This document shows, one piece after another, positions 57,894 through 64,000 of a stretch of 64,000 nt of DNA (its first letter is position 1; each line of letters begins with the position of its first letter). This DNA comes from Stenotrophomonas sp. WZN-1. Lineage in GTDB: Bacteria; Pseudomonadota; Gammaproteobacteria; Xanthomonadales; Xanthomonadaceae. The stretch is from positions 1,940,001-2,004,000 of the forward strand of contig NZ_CP021768.1 in assembly GCF_002192255.1 (NCBI RefSeq), in the 5' to 3' direction. Both the position numbers and the translations under genes were made by a program. Under the pieces are notes generated by a model, which did no database searches, was not told the origin of the DNA, and saw only the letters and a program-made list of their open reading frames with translations.

Positions 57894-57999
57894 CAGGGGA
57901 GGTGCCGCATCGGTCCTGAACCGATCCAGGCGCCTGGATCCGTCGTAGTGCCGCGCCACCACCCGTCCGTGCGTCCACACTTTCGAAGAGCAACCACCC

Positions 58000-60957
58000 A
58001 TGGCTCAGATCGTCCGCAAGCGTCGTCACCTGCTGTCCCAGGCCCTGGTCCTGGCCCTGTTGCCCCTGGCGGCCAGCGCGCAGGAAACCGCCAGTTCGTC
58101 CACCAAGGATCTCGACGCGGTCACCGTCACCGGCTCGCGCATCAAGCGCGCCAGCGTCGAAGGTCCGGCGCCGGTCAACGTGATCACCGCCGCGCAGATC
58201 CAGAAGGAAGGCTTCGTCAGCGTGTACGACGCGCTGAAGACCCTCACCGAAGCCACTGGCACCGTTGAAGCCGCCTCGCAGTGGGGCTCGCACACGCCCA
58301 ATGCCAGCGGCCTGAACCTGCGCGGGATGGGCCCGAACCGCTCGCTGCTGCTGGTCAACGGCCGCCGCGTGGCGGATTACCCGCTGCCCTACGGCGGCGA
58401 AACCAACTTCTCCAACTACGGCAACATCCCGGCCGCGGCGGTGGAACGCATCGAAGTGCTGACCGGTGGCGCCTCGGCCATCTATGGCTCGGATGCGATC
58501 GCCGGCGTGGTCAACGTCATCCTGAAGACCAACTACGACGGCGACGAAGTGCGCGTGCGCGGTGGCACCTCCACCGAAGGCGGGCGCGATACCTGGGATC
58601 TGTCCTGGGCCGGCGGCAAGACCGGCGATAACTGGAGCGTGACCTACGCACTGCAGTACACCAAGCGCGATCCGCTGTTCGGCCGTGACCGCCCGCAGAT
58701 GGACGATGCCGACGATGCGCCGTACCCGTCCTGGAACATGGAACAGCGCAAGGTCGGATTCCGCCCGACGTCCGGCCTGGCGCTGATCGACCCCACCACC
58801 GGCCAGCGCCTGGCGCCGCCCACCGGCACCTGCGAGAAGTTCGATGGCGAGTACTACACCGCCGATCGACTGGTCTACAACTACGCCGCCAACACCATCA
58901 GCAACACCGGCCGCCTGTGCGGCATGAGCGCCGACTACGCCAACTGGCTGCTCACCGGCGGTGCCGAGAACGTGTCCGGCAACCTGTATGCCACCTTCGA
59001 TTTCAGCAACGACCTGCAGGCCTGGACCAACCTGGCGGTGTACCGCTCCGAGGCGATCTGGGGCACCAATCCGCCCAGCGTGTCGCTGATCGACGATGAC
59101 AACGGCTACTACTGGGATGCCAACCGCAACCGGCCGATCCTCGGCGTGCGCCAGTTCACTCCAAACGAGGTGGGCGGCCTGGACACGCTGCGTAACACCA
59201 ACCGCGAACTGTCCTGGGACTGGAGTGCGGGCCTGCGTGGCCGCCTGGCCGACCGCTTCGACTGGAGCGCTACGGTGGGCCGTTCCTACTACCGCGTGGA
59301 AGAACGGCAGAACGTGGTCGACAAGCAGAAGTCGTATGACTACTTCCTCGGCCCACGTCTGGGCACCACCGCTGATGGTGAGGCGATCTACGCACTGAAC
59401 GAAACGCGTTGGTGGAACCCGCTGACGCCGGACCAGTACTGGCAGATGGGGACCGTGGCGAAGAACCGGGCGTCCTCGTGGGTCAATCAGGCCTCGGCGG
59501 ATATCACCGGCGAACTGTTCCAGGGCTGGGCCGGCCCGATCTCGTTCGCCGCCGTGGCCGAGGTTGCGCAGCAGGGCTATCACCTCAGCCCCGACCCGCG
59601 CGCCGGCATCGATTTCGACCTGCAGAACGTCGATCGCGGTGGCGGCGAGCGCACCCGCTATTCGGCCGGCGTCGAGTTCAAGATTCCGCTGCTGGACAGC
59701 GTGACCGCCACTGCGGCCGCGCGCTATGACCGCTATGGCAGCTACAAGGCCGACGACAGCAGCGAAGCCCTGGACATCGGCAGCCAGAAGGAAACCACCT
59801 GGAACGTCGGCCTGGAATGGCGTCCGATCGAAGCGCTGCTGGTGCGCGGCTCGTATGCCACCAGCTTCCATGCGCCGGACATGCACTACCTGCTGGGCCA
59901 GCCGAGCAGCTCCGAAGTGCAGACCTATGACCGCCTGCGCTGCATCCAGAGCGGTGCCTACCTGGTTAACAATTGCGGCGTCGGCAACACCGATGTCTGG
60001 TACACGTTCGACGTGAACCGGCGTGGAACGCCGCTGCTGCGTTCGGAGACCGGTGATTCGTGGACGGTGGGTTTCGTCTGGGACGTGATGCCGAACCTGT
60101 CGGTCAGTGCCGACTACTGGGCGATCAAGCTGGAAGACATGATCGTCGACGTCGGCGCCGACGAGGTGCTGGCCAGCGAAGCGGGCTGCCTGACCGGCAA
60201 GAACATGGACGGTACACCATGGGCCAATCCGGCTGGCGGCGAGTACTGCGCCGGCATCCTGGCCCGCGTGAACCGTGACAGCAACGGTCGACTGGTGTCG
60301 ATCGAGCGCGGCCCGTTCAACCTGGCCAGCCGCGAAGTGCGCGGTATCGACCTGACCGCACGCTACCGGCTGGAGACCGCGCAGTGGGGCAGCTTCCAGC
60401 TGGGGGTGAACTACACCAACCAGATCTCGACCAGGGAACAGCGCTACGCCGCCGACCCGAACCCGGAACGACGCGACCGCGACCTGCGCAGCAAGCTGCG
60501 CGCAAGCCTGGCCTGGCAACGCGGCAACTGGAATGCCAACGTATATGCCGACCGCATTGGTTCGGTGCCGGGCGTGCGTTACCACTGGGGTACCGACCGC
60601 CTGGACAACCCCGGCGGCTGCCTGCCGTTCGCCGATGGCTACGTGCCCAGTGACAGTCCGTCGCTCAACTGCCTTGAGCCGGCGACGCGTCCGGACGGCT
60701 CGCCGAATCCGAACCCCAACGCCGGCCAGCAGACCTCACGTTACTACGGGCGGGTCGGGCCGTTCATCACCTGGAACTTCAACGTGGGCTACCAGGTGAC
60801 CGAGCACGCCAAGGTCAATGTCTACGTCAACAACGTGTTCAATTCGGCCAGCTGGAACCACAAGGACCCGTACAAGCTGGACTACGATTTCGCCCCGACC
60901 CGGTTGCTGGGCGCGGTCGGCCGCGAGTTCGCGCTGGAGTACGTGTTCACTTTCTGA
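58000..60957 (+). CDS. TonB-dependent outer-membrane receptor
   Basis: 985 aa. A signal peptide ends at ASAQE. A short TonB-box region follows (KDLDAVTVTGSRIKR), then the plug domain with NLRGMGPNRSLLLVNGRRV and VERIEVLTGGASAIYGSDAIAGVVN. The 22-strand barrel ends in the aromatic EYVFTF, as outer-membrane insertion requires. This size and plug sequence are typical of the xanthomonad TonB receptors that import plant or host oligosaccharides. Placement after the glycosylasparaginase locus suggests glycan fragments as ligand. A 58xxx opposite-strand frame is a shadow. Confidence 0.93.
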   Translation: MAQIVRKRRHLLSQALVLALLPLAASAQETASSSTKDLDAVTVTGSRIKRASVEGPAPVNVITAAQIQKEGFVSVYDALKTLTEATGTVEAASQWGSHTPNASGLNLRGMGPNRSLLLVNGRRVADYPLPYGGETNFSNYGNIPAAAVERIEVLTGGASAIYGSDAIAGVVNVILKTNYDGDEVRVRGGTSTEGGRDTWDLSWAGGKTGDNWSVTYALQYTKRDPLFGRDRPQMDDADDAPYPSWNMEQRKVGFRPTSGLALIDPTTGQRLAPPTGTCEKFDGEYYTADRLVYNYAANTISNTGRLCGMSADYANWLLTGGAENVSGNLYATFDFSNDLQAWTNLAVYRSEAIWGTNPPSVSLIDDDNGYYWDANRNRPILGVRQFTPNEVGGLDTLRNTNRELSWDWSAGLRGRLADRFDWSATVGRSYYRVEERQNVVDKQKSYDYFLGPRLGTTADGEAIYALNETRWWNPLTPDQYWQMGTVAKNRASSWVNQASADITGELFQGWAGPISFAAVAEVAQQGYHLSPDPRAGIDFDLQNVDRGGGERTRYSAGVEFKIPLLDSVTATAAARYDRYGSYKADDSSEALDIGSQKETTWNVGLEWRPIEALLVRGSYATSFHAPDMHYLLGQPSSSEVQTYDRLRCIQSGAYLVNNCGVGNTDVWYTFDVNRRGTPLLRSETGDSWTVGFVWDVMPNLSVSADYWAIKLEDMIVDVGADEVLASEAGCLTGKNMDGTPWANPAGGEYCAGILARVNRDSNGRLVSIERGPFNLASREVRGIDLTARYRLETAQWGSFQLGVNYTNQISTREQRYAADPNPERRDRDLRSKLRASLAWQRGNWNANVYADRIGSVPGVRYHWGTDRLDNPGGCLPFADGYVPSDSPSLNCLEPATRPDGSPNPNPNAGQQTSRYYGRVGPFITWNFNVGYQVTEHAKVNVYVNNVFNSASWNHKDPYKLDYDFAPTRLLGAVGREFALEYVFTF

Positions 60958-60986
60958 GAACGACATCGGTGGCGCCGGGCCTTGTA

Positions 60987-61041
60987 CCGCCGGGCATGGC
61001 CCGGCGCTACCGGGCGTTGGTAGATCCATGCCATGCGTGGA
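60987..61041. repeat. SMAG palindromes between the TonB receptor and copA
   Basis: A minus-orientation unit CCGCCGGGC-ATG-GCCCGGCG plus CTAC (60987-61010) is followed by GTAGATCCATGC-C-ATGCGTGGA (61020-61041), a divergent plus unit with a different stem. It separates the receptor gene from the copper operon. Confidence 0.7.
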
Positions 61042-61086
61042 CGCGGGCACTTGGATGCCCATTCAGGAAATGAGGACAGGCTGGAT

Positions 61087-61117
61087 TTGACCTTCCCACG
61101 ATGGCAAGGTTTAGCCT
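61087..61117 (+). promoter_or_regulatory. CueR-type copper promoter of copA
   Basis: -35 TTGACC (61087-61092) and -10 TAGCCT (61112-61117) are 19 bp apart, too far for normal polymerase. Between them is the MerR-type dyad ACCTTCCCA (61090-61098), three bases CGA, TGGCAAGGT (61102-61110), with one mismatch. CueR bound here should twist the DNA on Cu(I) binding and switch on copA-cueR. Confidence 0.9.
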
Positions 61118-61151
61118 GTCCGCATCCAGAAGGAATCCCGGGAATCCGATC

Positions 61152-63653
61152 ATGAGCACGCCGCGCGCCGCTGCCGTCCCCGCCAGCCCCTCCACCATCA
61201 GCCTGCCCATCGAGGGCATGACCTGTGCCAGCTGCGTGGGCAGGGTCGAGGCGGCGCTGTCCAAGGTCGAGGGCGTGGGCAGTGTTTCGGTCAACCTGGC
61301 CACCGAACGGGCGGACATCCGTGCGTCCGGTCCGGTCGATCGCGCCGCGCTGATCCAGGCGGTGGAGCGGGTGGGCTACGACGTGCCCGCCGCCACCATC
61401 GAGCTGGCAGTGGAAGGCATGACCTGCGCCTCCTGCGTCGGCCGCGTCGAACGTGCACTGTTGGCCGTGCCAGGCGTCAGCCAGGCCAGCGTCAACCTCG
61501 CCACCGAGCGTGCCACGGTACGTGGCGTGGCCGACGTTGCAGCGCTGGTCGCCGCCATCGACAAGGCCGGCTATGACGCACGCGTGATCGAGGCGGGTGT
61601 GCAGTCCGATGACGAGGCCGCGGAAAAGAAGGATGCCGAGCGTGCGGAACTGAAGCGCGATCTGATCGTGGCCACCGCGCTGGCACTGCCGGTGTTCGTG
61701 CTGGAAATGGGCTCGCACCTGATCCCTGGCATGCACGAATGGGTGATGTCCACCCTCGGCGTGCAGGCCAGCTGGTACCTGCAGTTCGTGCTGACCGCGC
61801 TGGTGCTGGCCATCCCGGGCCGCCGCTTCTACCAGAAGGGCATCCCCGCGCTGCTGCGGCTGGCGCCGGACATGAACTCGCTGGTGGCGGTGGGCACTGC
61901 TGCAGCCTTTGGCTACTCGGTGGTGGCGACCTTCCTGCCGAAGCTGTTGCCGGCGGGCACGGTGAACGTCTACTACGAAGCAGCGGCGGTGATCGTCGCG
62001 CTGATCCTGCTCGGCCGCTTCCTTGAGGCGCGTGCGAAGGGCCGTACCTCGGAGGCGATCAAGCGCCTGGTCAACCTGCAGGCCAAGGTCGCCCACGTGG
62101 TCCGTGACGGTCGCAGCATTGATGTTCCGGTCAATGAAGTGCTGAGCGGCGACGTGGTGGAAGTGCGTCCGGGCGAGCGCGTGCCGGTCGATGGCGAGGT
62201 AATCGAGGGCCGCAGCTACATCGACGAGTCGATGATCAGCGGCGAACCGATGCCGGTCGAGAAGCAGCCGGGCAGCAGCGTGGTGGGCGGCACGGTCAAC
62301 CAGAAGGGCGCACTGACCGTGCGAGCCACGGCGGTGGGCGCGCAGACCATGCTGGCGCAGATCATCCGCATGGTCGAGCAGGCCCAGGGCTCCAAGCTGC
62401 CGATCCAGGCGGTGGTCGACAAGGTCACGTTGTGGTTCGTGCCGGCGGTGATGCTGGCCGCACTGGCTACGTTCCTGGTCTGGTTGATCTTCGGCCCATC
62501 GCCGGCGCTGAGCTTCGCGCTGGTCAATGCGGTGGCGGTGCTGATCATTGCCTGCCCCTGCGCGATGGGCTTGGCCACGCCGACGTCGATCATGGTCGGT
62601 ACCGGCCGTGGCGCCGAGATGGGCGTGCTGTTCCGCAAGGGTGAAGCACTGCAGCTGCTGAAGGACGCGCAGGTGGTGGCGGTGGACAAGACCGGTACGC
62701 TGACCGAAGGGCGCCCGCGCCTGACCGATCTGGAGATTGCTGCCGGCTTCGATCGCAACACGGTGCTGGCGGCAGTTGCCGCGGTGGAATCGCGCTCGGA
62801 GCATCCGATCGCCCGTGCCATTGTCGATGCAGCCACCGGGCAGGGCCTCGCGCTTCCGTCGATGATGGATTTCGAGTCGGTCACCGGCATGGGTGTGCGC
62901 GCCAGCGTAGAGGGCGCACGGGTAGAGGTCGGTGCCGATCGTTTCATGCGCGATCTTGGCGTGGATATCGCCGCGTTTGCAACGCTGGCGGCCGAACTCG
63001 GCACCCAGGGCAAGTCACCGCTGTATGCCTCCATTGACGGTCGCCTGGCCGCAATCATCGCGGTGTCCGATCCGATCAAGCCGAGCACGCCGGCTGCAAT
63101 CGCGGCGCTGCACCAGCTGGGCCTGAAGGTGGCGATGATCACCGGTGACAATGCCGGCACCGCGCAGGCGATCGCACGCCAGCTCGGCATCGACGAAGTG
63201 GTGGCCGAGGTGCTGCCGGAAGGCAAGGTCGAGGCTGTGCGCCGGCTGAAGGCCACGCATGGCCACGTCGCCTTCGTCGGCGATGGCATCAACGATGCGC
63301 CGGCACTGGCCGAGGCCGATGTCGGCCTGGCCATTGGCACCGGCACCGATATCGCGGTGGAGTCGGCCGATGTGGTGCTGATGTCGGGCAACCTTCAGGG
63401 CGTGCCGAACGCCATCGCGCTGTCGAAGGCAACGCTGGGCAACATCCGGCAGAACCTGTTCTGGGCCTTCGCCTACAACACGGCGTTGATTCCGGTGGCG
63501 GCTGGCGTGCTGTACCCGGTCTGGGGCGTGCTGCTGTCGCCGGTGTTCGCTGCCGGTGCGATGGCGCTGTCCAGCGTGTTCGTGCTGGGCAACGCGTTGC
63601 GCCTGCGCCGCTTCCAGCCGCCGATGGCGGAAGCCCCCGCCGAGACCCATTGA
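61152..63653 (+). CDS. copA: Cu(I)-exporting P1B-type ATPase
   Basis: 833 aa from the ATG at 61152, the first after the -10 box with a usable GGAA upstream. Two N-terminal heavy-metal domains carry GMTCASC (Cys25/28 and Cys92/95). Eight membrane helices follow, with the transport motif CPC (Cys468/470 in [13 protein letters not shown]), the actuator SGEP, phosphorylated Asp512 in DKTGTLTEG, and [10 protein letters not shown]. It pumps Cu(I) from cytoplasm to periplasm. cueR lies 11 nt downstream. Confidence 0.96.
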   Translation: MSTPRAAAVPASPSTISLPIEGMTCASCVGRVEAALSKVEGVGSVSVNLATERADIRASGPVDRAALIQAVERVGYDVPAATIELAVEGMTCASCVGRVERALLAVPGVSQASVNLATERATVRGVADVAALVAAIDKAGYDARVIEAGVQSDDEAAEKKDAERAELKRDLIVATALALPVFVLEMGSHLIPGMHEWVMSTLGVQASWYLQFVLTALVLAIPGRRFYQKGIPALLRLAPDMNSLVAVGTAAAFGYSVVATFLPKLLPAGTVNVYYEAAAVIVALILLGRFLEARAKGRTSEAIKRLVNLQAKVAHVVRDGRSIDVPVNEVLSGDVVEVRPGERVPVDGEVIEGRSYIDESMISGEPMPVEKQPGSSVVGGTVNQKGALTVRATAVGAQTMLAQIIRMVEQAQGSKLPIQAVVDKVTLWFVPAVMLAALATFLVWLIFGPSPALSFALVNAVAVLIIACPCAMGLATPTSIMVGTGRGAEMGVLFRKGEALQLLKDAQVVAVDKTGTLTEGRPRLTDLEIAAGFDRNTVLAAVAAVESRSEHPIARAIVDAATGQGLALPSMMDFESVTGMGVRASVEGARVEVGADRFMRDLGVDIAAFATLAAELGTQGKSPLYASIDGRLAAIIAVSDPIKPSTPAAIAALHQLGLKVAMITGDNAGTAQAIARQLGIDEVVAEVLPEGKVEAVRRLKATHGHVAFVGDGINDAPALAEADVGLAIGTGTDIAVESADVVLMSGNLQGVPNAIALSKATLGNIRQNLFWAFAYNTALIPVAAGVLYPVWGVLLSPVFAAGAMALSSVFVLGNALRLRRFQPPMAEAPAETH

Positions 63654-63664
63654 AGGAGAACCGC

Positions 63665-64000
63665 ATGAACATCGGTGAAGCCGCCAAGGCCTCCAGCGTG
63701 TCGGCGAAGATGATCCGCTACTACGAGCAGATCGGCCTGATTCCTGCGGCTGATCGCACCGAGTCGGGCTATCGGGCGTACTCGCAGGCGGACATCCACC
63801 GCCTCCGCTTCATCCGCCGCGCGCGCGATCTCGGCTTCCAGGTCGCCGAGATCACCGATCTGCTGGGCCTGTGGAACGACACCTCGCGCCACAGCGCCGA
63901 CGTCAAGCACCTGGCCGAACAGCACATCGCCGATCTGGAACAGCGCATCGAGCAGATGCGGCAGATGGCCGACACGTTGAAATCGCTGATCAGCTGCTGC
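63665..64000 (+). CDS. cueR: Cu(I)-responsive MerR-family regulator (3' end outside window)
   Basis: 112 codons lie in the window before the right edge cuts it. The start has AAGGAG upstream. MerR HTH: NIGEAAKASSVSAKMIRYYEQIGLIPAADRTESGYRAYSQADIHRLRFIRRARDLGF. The dimer helix is ADLEQRIEQMRQMADTLKSLI and the last codons read SCC, so the metal-loop Cys at about residue 112 is present and its partner lies beyond. It should activate the promoter at 61087-61117, in one operon with copA. Confidence 0.93.
   Translation, partial: MNIGEAAKASSVSAKMIRYYEQIGLIPAADRTESGYRAYSQADIHRLRFIRRARDLGFQVAEITDLLGLWNDTSRHSADVKHLAEQHIADLEQRIEQMRQMADTLKSLISCC

Noticed and set aside
57865..60585. 906-codon minus-strand open frame opposite the TonB receptor
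   Set aside because: Composition is His/Gly/Val/Gln-rich without domains, while the plus frame has plug, barrel and terminal Phe.

Overview
The window is a contiguous piece of a high-GC (about 67%) gammaproteobacterial chromosome. It almost certainly comes from the Stenotrophomonas maltophilia complex. The evidence is GTAG-type short palindromes of the SMAG kind in at least six intergenic places, chromosomal APH(3')-II-like and APH(9)-like phosphotransferases, xanthomonad-style thr and his operons, and TonB-receptor-linked glycan genes. I see no prophage, insertion sequence, integron or CRISPR array. Long open frames opposite most genes are high-GC shadows.

Left part (1-25.8 kb). A secreted discoidin-domain glycosidase-like protein runs off the left edge and has a LacI-type operator upstream. 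A small HicA-like/HTH gene pair follows, with a palindrome over its own -35 box. Next are a membrane-anchored metallo-beta-lactamase-fold hydrolase divergent from a TetR gene, an EAL-domain protein, SDR and GNAT enzymes, and an ArsR-rhodanese regulator divergent from a DUF2938 membrane protein. The aminoglycoside phosphotransferase region (10.5-14.2 kb) comes next. A minus-strand operon joins DUF4190, a methyltransferase, pyrD, murB and an EamA transporter. It is followed by an ALDH7/SDR pair, tRNA-Arg(CCU), a DapA-like lyase, two GNATs, an AraC regulator and a PAS histidine kinase with a one-domain response regulator.

Middle (25.9-37.2 kb). Four overlapping genes encode a triple-receiver hybrid kinase, CheR, CheB and a receiver-kinase. 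A BLUF blue-light receptor with every key flavin residue follows 83 nt later. Then come an ArsR gene divergent from a two-gene YeeE/YedE sulfur-transport system, a periplasmic Ntn-hydrolase of the penicillin V acylase type, a secreted protein with an internal duplication, an AraC regulator and a second EamA transporter.

Right part (37.2-64 kb). The thr operon carries a threonine-rich leader peptide, thrL, with alternative hairpins, followed by thrABC. After a SMAG cluster come an FNR-type regulator, hisS and a small lipoprotein. A TrpR-family regulator with a palindromic operator in its own promoter heads the complete his operon (hisGDCBHAFIE). A metallophosphoesterase and a sugar/glycoprotein locus (glk, glycosylasparaginase, cutC, TonB receptor) follow, with related CG-centred operators before glk and the receptor. 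The window ends in copA-cueR behind a textbook 19-bp-spacer CueR promoter; cueR is cut by the right edge.
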